Assembly: GCF_000237925.1 (NCBI RefSeq)
Contig: NC_031495.1
Span: 22,942,163 to 23,006,162 of the forward strand
Direction: 5' to 3'
Source: Schistosoma mansoni
Lineage: Eukaryota > Platyhelminthes > Trematoda > Strigeidida > Schistosomatidae
DNA: 64,000 nucleotides
Shown: piece by piece, positions 57,401 through 64,000 of the stretch
How the letters are laid out: each line of letters opens with the position of its first letter
How positions within the stretch are numbered: position 1 is the first letter of the stretch
Program-made: the position numbers and the translations under genes
Notes under the pieces: model-generated
Seen by the model: the letters and a program-made list of their open reading frames with translations, nothing else
Told to the model about the DNA's origin: nothing
Database searches by the model: none

Positions 57401-58435
57401 AGTGGTTAGGTTTTGATATTTATGCCGAAAATATTTTACCTGCACTGATTACACTGAACGAGATAACCATCCAAATTCGTATTTCCGCAAACGCAACGAA
57501 CAGAATCCATACTATCTGTAGAAACTTGACGTGGAGCAGTAGTAGAAATTTGAAGACCAGGCAAACCAGTCCGCAAGATAACATGTGGGGTGAGGGATGA
57601 ACTAACTCGATGAATTTGCAAGGGAGGATTTGCATTACCACCGGCAGTTGAGATTAGGATTGTTCGACTAGGCAAGGAAGAAACGTGACTAGTCGTTGTG
57701 ACCAGGGATTGTCCGTTACTGGGAGTATTTAGTCCTGAATTGCACACGACAGAACGTCTAGTTGATGGGCACAGTGCGCTTGGTTCAACCAAACTCACAG
57801 ACTTAGTTGTTGAGACCGTGGAACTTTCTTCAAGAACCCAGTTGGTCTGAAGTGTAGACTGGAGTGTCCTGGACGTCGTTTCTTTCGAATCCTTAGCATC
57901 ATCATCCTTTGCTAGTGCTAGTTTTGCTAAAAGAGACAAGCGATCATCAGGCTCAACAGATCTATTGTGATCTGGATTTGGTTCGTAGGATGCATAATTG
58001 TGATCCTGAAACTAGGTTAAGCGAACAGCAGAAACTCACGTTGTAGGGAAGTCCCCAACAGCCTTCTGATTCACCATAAGTTACAGCATGAAAAGGGTAT
58101 TCATCGGGGTCAGATTCACTGCTAAAACTCGATATGAAGAAATCAACCTTACTTGTGGTATGAGAAAAAAACTCGTTTGTTCAATCTCTGAGTGTCGCAC
58201 ACAGATATCTCAGAACCGTCATGATTTATTGTCACTGTTTGACCAACATCGGGGGCTTTGCTTGAGTAGTCGGTAGTTTCTACTGGAGAGTCTGGAGTAT
58301 CTTCAATTATTGCATCCGACTCGGAAGAATCATTCAGAGAGCTACTTGGTCGACTTATAGAAAAAAAGTTCAGACTGTTGACTTGACGATGAGGATGGAT
58401 AAGAGCATCCATCAGATTTACATGTGACACTAAAC
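32765..58435 (-). CDS. KMT2E/SETD5: KMT2E/SETD5/UpSET-type PHD-SET chromatin protein (fourteen exons)
   Basis: Fourteen minus-strand exons, all AG/GT and all phase-compatible, give 6,401 coding nt (over 2,130 residues) ending with TGA at 32765-32767. In order: GLPYNDHNY (as in human KMT2E GLPYADHNY); a PHD finger [18 protein letters not shown] plus WHHSEC and CEIC (exons 3-4); a SET domain (exons 5-8: [40 protein letters not shown], then CxC-type post-SET); [21 protein letters not shown] (like the KMT2E helix after SET); [25 protein letters not shown] (like KKVSLLEYRKR); and a C-terminal proline run. The family binds H3K4me3 through the PHD finger. The SET motif has RRSC where active enzymes have NHSC, as in KMT2E, so methyltransferase activity is doubtful. 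A nuclear scaffold role with deacetylase complexes is known for relatives. The first exon(s) are missing: exon 1 here starts inside a codon. Confidence 0.95.
33987..34763 (-). CDS. KMT2E/SETD5: PHD-SET gene, exon 13
   Basis: 777 nt, phase 0 on both sides. It begins [20 protein letters not shown] and [18 protein letters not shown]; the VSLSEYRRR segment is the conserved VSLLEYRKR motif of KMT2E/SETD5. The rest is low-complexity and Ser/Pro-rich. Confidence 0.93.
34764..35535. other. KMT2E/SETD5: PHD-SET gene intron 12
   Basis: 772 bp of AT-rich intron. The reading frame of exon 12 stays open for about 25 codons past the GTAAGT donor, so intron retention would add a short tail before a stop. 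Confidence 0.6.
35536..35898 (-). CDS. KMT2E/SETD5: PHD-SET gene, exon 12
   Basis: 363 nt, phase 0 on both sides, strong donor CCT|GTAAGT. It begins ALMEED, which completes the KKRWL..AL.EE motif across the exon junction. The remainder is Ser/Asp-rich. Confidence 0.92.
35899..36996. other. KMT2E/SETD5: PHD-SET gene intron 11
   Basis: 1,098 bp. A somewhat GC-richer middle part (about 36330-36860) may be an old repeat but was not assigned. Confidence 0.4.
36997..38193 (-). CDS. KMT2E/SETD5: PHD-SET gene, exon 11 (largest)
   Basis: 1,197 nt, phase 0 on both sides. It starts [20 protein letters not shown], a charged helix like the one after the SET domain in KMT2E, followed by a long Ser/Asp/Asn-rich disordered region with an RRRRS patch. 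It ends [10 protein letters not shown]. Confidence 0.95.
38590..39520 (+). mobile_element. LINE 3' tail, copy A of an identical inverted pair
   Basis: The tail of the same LINE family as 27149-31022, truncated upstream in the region after YADD. The C-terminal remnant [20 protein letters not shown] is open at 39027-39251, with an in-frame stop further upstream (RDL-stop-RR at about 38787). The 3' end is a CTGA repeat (CTGACTGACTGAC). The 898 bp at 38617-39514 are identical, without gaps, to the inverse of 46921-47818. It lies in intron 10, antisense to the host gene. Confidence 0.92.
40105..40221 (-). CDS. KMT2E/SETD5: PHD-SET gene, exon 10
   Basis: 117 nt, phase 0 on both sides, donor GTTAGT. 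It encodes [20 protein letters not shown].. and [16 protein letters not shown], a basic segment that could act as a nuclear localisation signal. Confidence 0.9.
40222..41229. other. KMT2E/SETD5: PHD-SET gene intron 9
   Basis: 1,008 bp; no repeat or coding block recognised. Confidence 0.5.
41230..41953 (-). CDS. KMT2E/SETD5: PHD-SET gene, exon 9
   Basis: 724 nt; its first base completes a Glu codon from exon 8. It encodes [16 protein letters not shown], an Arg/Gly-rich run ([15 protein letters not shown]) and Ser-rich disordered sequence, ending ISKRKS at a GTAAGT donor. Confidence 0.93.
43380..43970 (-). mobile_element. Diverged LINE 3' tail in intron 8
   Basis: Aligns word by word with the tail at 46915-47845, for example ACATATCACCCAACGTCTTG, CACTGACTTCATAACTGATG, CGATGAAGATCCATAATCTT and CTCAGTGGTCCC, but with many differences and gaps. 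It is old and dead, and in the sense orientation of the host gene. Confidence 0.75.
44382..44848 (-). CDS. KMT2E/SETD5: PHD-SET gene, exon 8 (end of SET and post-SET)
   Basis: 467 nt. It encodes [31 protein letters not shown] and [12 protein letters not shown], the last strand and aromatic pocket of the SET domain, then [10 protein letters not shown], which matches the post-SET DCACxxxxxxCP of KMT2E. It ends in phase 2. Confidence 0.95.
45740..45857 (-). CDS. KMT2E/SETD5: PHD-SET gene, exon 7 (SET core)
   Basis: 118 nt. It encodes [31 protein letters not shown] and PNSE. The substrate-site motif has RRSC in place of NHSC, as in vertebrate KMT2E and SETD5. It is separated from exon 6 by a 37-bp intron. 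Confidence 0.97.
45895..46001 (-). CDS. KMT2E/SETD5: PHD-SET gene, exon 6 (SET start)
   Basis: 107 nt. It encodes [20 protein letters not shown] and the following [14 protein letters not shown], matching the first SET strands (IIEYRGKF in KMT2E). The GXG-type cofactor motif is weak, as in the family. Confidence 0.95.
46102..46631 (-). CDS. KMT2E/SETD5: PHD-SET gene, exon 5
   Basis: 530 nt. Acidic and Ser/Pro-rich linker, then [18 protein letters not shown] and [18 protein letters not shown] leading into the SET domain. Its first two bases complete a Leu codon from exon 4 across the 10.3-kb intron. Confidence 0.93.
46915..47845 (-). mobile_element. LINE 3' tail, copy B of an identical inverted pair
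   Basis: Inverted copy of 38590-39520. Identity is complete over 46921-47818, including the shared disabling stop. The outer flanks differ: upstream of the block the next 30 bp carry several mismatches, and beyond the CTGACTG end the sequences are unrelated. It lies in intron 4 of the PHD-SET gene, in the gene's orientation. Confidence 0.92.
47846..49120. other. Intron 4 DNA between LINE tail and Merlin element
   Basis: No coding block or clear repeat was recognised in these 1.3 kb. Confidence 0.45.
49121..49857 (+). mobile_element. Merlin DNA transposon, copy 1, cut off before its third catalytic residue
   Basis: Open from ATG at 49135. The transposase has a zinc-ribbon-like part (CDCGTQM, then [11 protein letters not shown]), the Merlin SFFxxS equivalent [16 protein letters not shown], the first catalytic Asp in VEIDETEV with KFNRGR, and the second in [11 protein letters not shown]. 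It breaks off at about 49857, before the HTNNIEAMW segment that holds the third acid residue, and runs into Gypsy-derived sequence. Merlin transposases are DDE enzymes related to IS1016 and are known from schistosomes. The 567 bp at 49129-49695 match the inverse of 55548-56114 base for base as far as I compared. Confidence 0.9.
49858..50007 (+). mobile_element. Fragment of a second Gypsy-type LTR element
   Basis: After the Merlin break, a reading with [16 protein letters not shown] resembles the C-terminal end of a Gypsy integrase (compare WVRHANQLK in the element at 50701-55547). It is a different family from that element. The fragment runs into the gap, so its size, ends and condition are unknown. 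Confidence 0.5.
50008..50207. other. Assembly gap (200 N)
   Basis: Exactly 200 N, probably a placeholder of arbitrary length. It sits between a plus-strand and a minus-strand Merlin copy, a place where assembly often fails. Confidence 0.99.
50208..50700 (-). mobile_element. Merlin DNA transposon, copy 2, 3' part
   Basis: Reads on the minus strand from the Gypsy insertion point: [36 protein letters not shown] (second catalytic Asp), [16 protein letters not shown] (third catalytic residue, Glu) and [10 protein letters not shown], with the stop at 50296. There is one in-frame stop before PGTT and a small length difference near the insertion relative to copy 1, so this copy is also dead. The 3' noncoding part reaches the gap. 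Confidence 0.9.
50696..50700 (+). repeat. Left target-site duplication of the Gypsy element
   Basis: GATTC, repeated at 55548-55552 directly after the right LTR. Confidence 0.9.
50701..51017 (+). repeat. 5' LTR of the Gypsy element
   Basis: 317 bp, identical to the 3' LTR. It contains a TATA-like ACTATAAATATA about 120 bp in. Confidence 0.95.
55231..55547 (+). repeat. 3' LTR of the Gypsy element
   Basis: 317 bp, identical to the 5' LTR, preceded by the purine tract AAGGGGGAGG and followed by the GATTC duplication. Confidence 0.95.
55548..56246 (-). mobile_element. Merlin DNA transposon, copy 2, 5' part
   Basis: Minus-strand frame identical in protein to copy 1 from [16 protein letters not shown] to STSQVLGI, where the Gypsy element interrupts it. 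This copy's frame stays open for about 46 more codons upstream of the shared Met, so the true start could be further up. Sequence upstream of the shared block differs between the copies: copy 1 seems to lack a short segment next to CGAGACT. The zinc-ribbon part and the first catalytic Asp (VEIDETEV) are on this side. Confidence 0.9.
56247..56520 (-). mobile_element. tRNA-derived SINE
   Basis: On the minus strand, GTCGGGTAGTGGGACGCTAAG, one candidate box A region, is followed about 50 bp later by a box B (AGGTTCAAAC). A body of about 130 bp follows, with a short TAATC-repeat tail (CTTAATCTAATCTAAT) at the 3' end. The layout is that of a tRNA-derived SINE. It is not the hammerhead family. No clear target duplication was found. 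Confidence 0.65.
56784..56966. repeat. Tandem duplication, two units of about 93 bp
   Basis: Unit 1 is 56784-56876 and unit 2 is 56877-56966. They are nearly identical (CATGAACGCCTACTTTACTG in both) apart from a 3-bp deletion and a few substitutions. The array stops 10 bp short of the exon 4 boundary, so the second unit lies directly next to the splice donor in intron 4. Confidence 0.9.
56976..57394 (-). CDS. KMT2E/SETD5: PHD-SET gene, exon 4 (second half of PHD finger)
   Basis: 419 nt. It encodes [16 protein letters not shown] and TPYVCEICQ, the His-Cys and last Cys pair of the PHD finger, then a Ser/Thr/Gly-rich linker ending SKRKQDLLT. The donor is GTAAGC, leading into the 10.3-kb intron. 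Confidence 0.95.
57440..58005 (-). CDS. KMT2E/SETD5: PHD-SET gene, exon 3 (first half of PHD finger)
   Basis: 566 nt. It begins [11 protein letters not shown] and [17 protein letters not shown], continues Ser/Thr-rich, and ends [20 protein letters not shown], the first four zinc ligands of the PHD finger. A 45-bp intron splits the PHD finger. Confidence 0.95.
58040..58121 (-). CDS. KMT2E/SETD5: PHD-SET gene, exon 2
   Basis: 82 nt. It encodes [20 protein letters not shown] and CWGLPYN, joined to DHNY of exon 3 to give the conserved GLPYxDHNY. Flanked by introns of 31 and 34 bp. Confidence 0.92.
58153..58435 (-). CDS. KMT2E/SETD5: PHD-SET gene, exon 1 of those found
   Basis: 283 nt, acceptor TATTGTTTCAG. 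It encodes [19 protein letters not shown], then a Ser/Asp-rich stretch and [16 protein letters not shown]. It starts inside a codon and has no good start codon at its beginning, so at least one more exon lies upstream. Confidence 0.85.
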
Positions 58436-59214
58436 CTGAAACAATAGAAATTTTTCGCACGTATTATGATGTGGCAGATATTGTTTGAATACACAAGCTA
58501 CTGATAAACAACCATAATAAACAGCTTTATTTTGAAGAAACCTCCTTTAGCTGTCAAATATAACCAGTATCTCAACGTAGGAAATACAGGCCAGACAATG
58601 GGAACTAATACAGATAGAAAAAAGTTTTGTTTTAACCAGAAAGGATACCACGACTTAATGGTGAAATCCAAACAAAACTTACAATCATCGCAGTGGTCAC
58701 ACTAGAATCTTAGAGCGAACCTAACGTCAACGGACAAGGAATCTAATTTGAAACCTCATGCATTTTGAATTCCTCAAGTAAGTTTTCCGGAATGATCATA
58801 ACTAATCAATCTTGCTAACATAAAAACCAAACGAGCGTTTACATCTCCATTACACCACAAACAGATCAAACCAGGCTACTAAGCTTAGAAACACAAAAAT
58901 AATTACAATGGACTTATTTCTGGAGAGGAGAATGACTCACCTAACATTCCTTATCATCCAAAGCCATCCATATCGCCATCCCAAACAAAGGGACCCATAC
59001 GATCAATTCTGTTGCCAAGTCTGTATTAGCAACGATTCAAACAACGCATATGATATTTTGAATGTTTCAAACTGCAGTACAGCAAGCCGATGAGGCTTTT
59101 ACCTTGAAGATATGATGAATGAAACAGCCACACTTTTAGTTGATGGCTTCAATGTACATGCCTTATGAAAAAACAATGAATTCTTTATGATATGGTGCGT
59201 CCAGTAAAACTAAT
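58436..59214. other. Upstream flank or first intron of the PHD-SET gene
   Basis: No further exon could be assigned. A short plus-strand open frame (58908-59093) has no recognised domain. Confidence 0.4.
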
Positions 59215-59740
59215 GAGGTCATCATCAATGCAGAAGACTCGCGGGACTATTTTTTTTCTGTGTATCACTTTTTAAACCGAAAAGTATGAGCAAAGATTCA
59301 TAGAGTCCAAAGTGAGAGATGACAATAATTTCAGAAATGTCATTTGCAGTCAGAGGAGTTGGATTATGCTCTTTAACCAAATCGATTTTCCAGAAAACAT
59401 TTTCACCTCTCAAGGTAACTGTTAGATCGTGGATGTATTGCAAAGTGTATCGATCAACAGTGATTTTCGTATTAAGTCTCCGATAATTACCAATCGAGTG
59501 TCAATCATTGCTGTCCGTTTTGGATATCATGTGAAAAGGTGATGCGCATGGACTCTTCGATGGCCGGATAATTCCCAAGTCCTTTAATCCTCTAATTCGC
59601 TATGGGCTAAACTCTGCTTTTCAGGAGCTAGTCGGAGCGCTTTCAACGATACGGGTGAGCCTGTGGTTGTAATGTGATGTGTAACATTGTTGGTTACACA
59701 CAGTACTTTCGGTCGTGTTTTGTAAAGTTCAGGTTACTTG
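59215..59740 (-). mobile_element. Old Gypsy pol relic (CsRn1/Boudicca-like clade)
   Basis: Minus-strand pieces resemble a Gypsy reverse transcriptase, among them LGIIRPSKSP and MQYIHDLTVTLRGENVFWKI, with preceding THHITTTGSPV, the entry to the RT domain. It is heavily decayed with many breaks, has no LTRs nearby, and is much older than the Gypsy element in intron 4. The match is to the clade that includes Boudicca and Clonorchis CsRn1. Confidence 0.75.
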
Positions 59741-62700
59741 TCGAGTGCTCAGCAAATGTATATATTAATTATAAGCTTAACCGCTACTGGGCATAACCTG
59801 AAACCAGAAAATGAGGTTCTTCAGATAAATAATCTAATCTCCACTAAAGATTTCACAGATGTTCATGATTTGTCAACGCTTTGTCCGTAACACCATGATC
59901 GCAGGACATCGACCCAGTCAAATAAGAAGTCAGGGATGGATGGGTTAGAGGAAAAACTTGGAAGGTTATCGATATGTTGGGAATCGTTCAATCTAAGCTG
60001 GGTAGCAATTCTTAGGGATGCTTATCATGACATACCATCTCCTTATCTGGTGCGGATTCTTGACGGAGCGCCTTCAACTAAGGTGTATCCAGTAAAAATA
60101 ATAAGATCAATATCAACGTCGAAAACCAACAGAACCATTTATTTTGGGGATTCATTTACCACTACAAGTATTTCTCTTATAGCTAAACGTCTGCTGAACC
60201 AATCACCGTTCCATACAAAATTCCGGGAATTACCCCTATTTCCACTTGACTAAACCTCGTTTTTTAATAAAGGTTCGTATATTTTTGGAGTATCGGAATT
60301 CCTCCGCGCATATGGTTTTTTCGTTTGATTAATATTAGAATGAATACGAAATGTTTGTCCTATAATTACGTTAAACAGATAACGACCGATTAATCCTATG
60401 CAATACAGTGTGGTTTATTAGCATACTTTGGAATACTAACCCTTCTTTAACTATCATAATTACATCTATTATCGATCTCAAACGGCCCGCACGTCAATCT
60501 TTTCTTTAAATATATCGAGAGCACATCTAGAACTTTGAGGAATGTAAAACCAGGACATGAATAATGCATGACCAACTTTATTGTTCATACAAGTCAAAAG
60601 CTACAGAGTTGATTAGCTAGATTTGCTTATTATTATTGTGACTATTATTACCGTCACTCAATGATGGTAAGAAAAAGTAACCACATTGTTTCCACTATAA
60701 ATTCATATAACTGACAGTCAGTCATTGAGCTCATATTGACCTATATTTGGTTCAGCACGAAAATGCCTAACGGCGTATATAAACCATAAAAGCTACCTAG
60801 TTTTAAGGATCCATTGCTCATTTAGACTGACCTATTTTTGAACCTGTTTTCCTCATGTTTGAGTAACTTAGAAAACATCTTATTTTTGTGTACTAAAGTA
60901 CTTCCACCACATGCACTTGAACCATCGTTCCCTTCAGTGTTGGGTTACAGACAACCAATAGACCGTATCCGATCATGATGGGCCTAACTGTAATATCCTC
61001 TTCATTAGTCGATTATTAGCGATACTTATGACCAACAGGACATACGCACTTGTAGAGTCCAAAACAACTCGGTTTTAAATGACTTTAGGGAACATAACCT
61101 GCTTACTATAATGTCCATATACACATCAAGCTAATCAATTGGTTATTGTATGAGACTCCGATTCAAAGACTTAACACAGAGTATTTTACTATTTTTCATT
61201 ATGTGTTTTGATTATTTGTGATCAGTGGACACGATCTATGTCTGCAGTTACGAACAAAATCACTAAACGCGGTCATCACAGAGTCAAGGCTATGCATTTA
61301 ATCTAATAAGTTCAGGAATCCGACTTTCGAATGGCTCACATTGATGTTATTTTTCAAGTAACGTTTTGTTTTCACGCATATTCACACCCAAAATGTCTAA
61401 ACTGTGTCTGTTTTATTTACAGATTACTAACACGTTCTGGCAGACTAAAAATATGTATGGAATCGAGAATTTATTGCTTGTGGTTGCAAATTTCATCTTT
61501 GTACATATAAATATTTTATGAAAACAATGGAGCGATTCTTCAAGTCTGGAAGATTTTATTTACTTATTTAAAAAATAGATTCCTCTCTATTTCTGACTTG
61601 AGAACAGCTCAAGAGGCGGATGAGTAATAACAGAAAATGAGAAAATCGGACCCTACCAACATTGTGTTAGCTAGCTCACTCTCGACGCTTATTTAGCTAT
61701 TTTTGTTTCGTTTTTCTTATCTGCTATTTGGTCTCTAGCTCTAAATGTTATACAGAAGACACACGCAACAGTTCATTTGCGATAATTTGTGGTAAGATGG
61801 TAAGTTCTACCGAGTTAGCCATTGAAAACCAAACCGATATACTTTTGTCTCATAAGTCGATCAAACCTAAATTCCTTTGGAAGTCGGTTCTAGGAAAAGG
61901 CTGACTTAACAACTTAGATTGGCTAGTTAACAGTTAGCCGAAAACACCTTGATAATGTCAGCAAATTATGGCACAAGTATTTATTTACCTGCCTATTATT
62001 CTATGTAACCTCTTGCTTTTGATATTAGACATATTTTCTTCCTAGCCCATATGAGTCCATCAACAAACTATGAAATCAGCCGCTGACTGTCACGATAAGA
62101 TGGGTCAGTAAAGATAGTGGTGCGGCATCGATGTAAGATCTTATAGGTTACGCAGCCATATCACGGAAACTCCAAAATTTCGTATTAGGTATATTATTCT
62201 TTCAGCATGAAGTGCACTTATGCCGACCTGGATCATGTCTTTGCAATAGTAGCTGTTCGAGTTTGAAACTGTTTGAAAACAAGGTTACGAGAAAAGCTCA
62301 AATTATCCAACCTACTATGAACTGGTGTTACAAATATTACCCCTTTAATCAGGCTTCAACCTGGCCTATTTAGTGTTGAACTTTAACTCCAGTTTGTATC
62401 CCTCTTTTCGTCGTTCCGCGTTTGGGCTCTGTAAACCATAATATTCAAGGCGTGTTATGGAATTTATCGTCATAAGTATGTAGGAATTTTTCACCATACA
62501 AGTAAAATTAAGTTATATACATAAGTAGTAGTATTGGTCCTAACCACACAATTCTCAAAGCTTAACGTGAGATAACTGGAAAAATAGATATTCAACATTT
62601 AACACAGAGAGTAGGTCAGCAATGGTGAACGTGGCGACACTCAAAAGTTCAAGAGTATGGCGCGGCTCAGCCATGTGGGCGTGGTCACTCTTGTGTAACC

Positions 62701-64000
62701 CATACCTTTCCTTACCAAATATATCATTCCATCCCCAGCCGAAATGTGTTCTTCCTAATTGTTAAGTATCATGATGTTAATTGTCAGAATACGATGAGTT
62801 GGTGTGAGCAGTGATGTAAGACCTTATAGATTAGGCAATCATATCATGACGAATCTACTACCTTAGGATTAGGTCTATTATTTTAATAGTACTACTAACG
62901 TTGTAGACCACAATCTACATATTTCGAAATTTTGATGATATCATGATTCAACTGGATGTTGCCAGTGTACAAGATATTCATATTTTGACCAAACCACGGT
63001 CGGCAACTTGCATGTAACAGGTGGATATTGCATTTCTGACTCCTCTCTCTGGTTGCGTCCTCAATCATTAAAATTCGTAGTAGATTGTTTAGTCACACCC
63101 ATTTTAAATCTGGATTATGCGTATATTTCTTAATTGCACTTACATTTGAAATGCCGTTTGTCACTATGATATAACGTTAGGTTGTTGTAATTCTGTAGGC
63201 GAATATTTATTGGTTTTAGCTTGCGATATATTTTAGTAGTTCATTATCTAAATGATTTACGAACCTCTTGCCTTCCAGGATGTGTCAGGAACGTTTGATG
63301 GCCAGTAAAATTACGAGACGTTGGTGTGAAAACGGGAGTATGTTGTTCATGAGATAGCGTGTCCTTCTTAAAAGAACGGAGTCGGATGTCACACGTTTTT
63401 AGTCAGCTGTTTGGGGATGTTCCTACTGCTTCATTCGAAGCGTCTATCATTTAAGGAAATGGGGAGATAGGGTCCAGATATGTCAATATAGAACCTTAAA
63501 TTAGTTTATTCTTTAGCCTGTAGCTGTAAATAATTCCCCAAAATCAATAGCTCTGTAAGTGTTCGACATTGGATGCTGACCACACTAGTTTTAGTGGACT
63601 CGTTCAGCTGAAAGCGCTCGGTCATGCATCCATACCAGATCACGTTACAGAACGGCATGGGAAACATTTCCTACGATTCGATCAGTCACTTCCCGATATA
63701 TTGATAACCCATCAAAAATATCTTCCAACCTCCTCGCTTCTGACCTTTGATTTTAACTGGGTGGGCGCGATTCGATTATAGGTGTTACTGGTAAAGAGTT
63801 ATCAAGCTACAATGGTGGTAGTATCTTCAGTTGTGAGACCGACGTGATCTGGTACACCAAACGATAAACTGTGAGTCTGTTCTTTTTTGGAACTTCATAA
63901 ATCATTGTTTTGCTTTATTTGACTTTTATATATTGTGATATACTTTTTTTTCGAGTTTTCGGATGTATTTTAACTATCTATTTTTCGTTCATTGTAATAC
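59741..64000. other. No recognised gene
   Basis: About 4.3 kb. It is a little less AT-rich than the left of the window. Open frames at 59936-60253 (105 codons) and 63569-63781 (70 codons) have no domain I recognise and no splice or start context that stands out. The first could be a remnant of the old Gypsy relic, but this was not shown. Confidence 0.4.

Noticed and set aside
58149-58460. Open frame start as the true start of the PHD-SET protein
   Set aside because: The frame begins with GTG inside the polypyrimidine-AG context of a splice acceptor, and an ATG is lacking, so the exon is internal.
59936-60253. 105-codon plus-strand open frame as a gene
   Set aside because: No recognised domain, no good start or splice context, and it lies next to an old Gypsy relic.
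63569-63781. 70-codon open frame as a gene
   Set aside because: No domain, signal or neighbouring exon supports it.

Overview
The window looks like nuclear DNA of a blood fluke (Schistosoma or a close relative). It is AT-rich. Host coding exons are separated by very short introns (31-45 bp) in one stretch and by multi-kilobase introns elsewhere. The repeats are typical of schistosomes: RTE-type LINEs like SR2, a second AP-endonuclease LINE, Sm-alpha-like SINEs with hammerhead ribozyme cores, a Penelope-like element, Merlin DNA transposons, and Gypsy LTR elements. Species cannot be settled from sequence alone.

Two host genes are supported, and they converge. On the + strand, six exons between 9729 and 26681 encode the C-terminal half of a GLT1D1-like group 1 glycosyltransferase. 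Its N-terminal exons were not found. Exon 4 carries an apparent one-base excess that breaks the reading frame just before the catalytic EX7E motif. On the - strand, fourteen exons between 58435 and 32765 encode more than 2,100 residues of a KMT2E/SETD5/UpSET-type PHD-SET chromatin protein. Every splice phase agrees, and several short motifs match the vertebrate proteins. Its first exon(s) lie upstream and were not found.

Layout: 0.66-3.2 kb is an internally deleted RTE LINE (- strand). 3.2-8.4 kb is AT-rich with no gene. 8.4-9.7 kb is a truncated Penelope-like element with inverted arms, a GIY-YIG endonuclease remnant and a hammerhead motif; its edge lies about 30 bp before a glycosyltransferase exon. 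9.7-26.7 kb is the glycosyltransferase gene, whose introns hold Sm-alpha-type SINEs, two solo LTRs and LINE fragments. 27.15-31.02 kb is a nearly full-length LINE with 13-bp target duplications, sitting between the two genes. 32.8-58.4 kb is the PHD-SET gene. Its 10.3-kb intron 4 is a nest: a LINE tail, a Merlin transposon, a piece of a second Gypsy element, a 200-N gap, and a second Merlin copy in inverted orientation that is split by a young Gypsy element with identical LTRs; a tRNA-derived SINE and a 93-bp tandem duplication follow. 58.4-64 kb has an old Gypsy pol relic and otherwise nothing recognised.

The most unusual points are these: (a) an 898-bp inverted pair of base-for-base identical dead LINE tails that bracket the SET-domain exons; (b) the inverted, near-identical Merlin copies around an assembly gap; (c) a 232-bp SINE whose hammerhead strand can instead pair into a ~50-bp palindrome; and (d) a hammerhead in the Penelope-like arm. 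No CRISPR array, operon or bacterial-type system is present.
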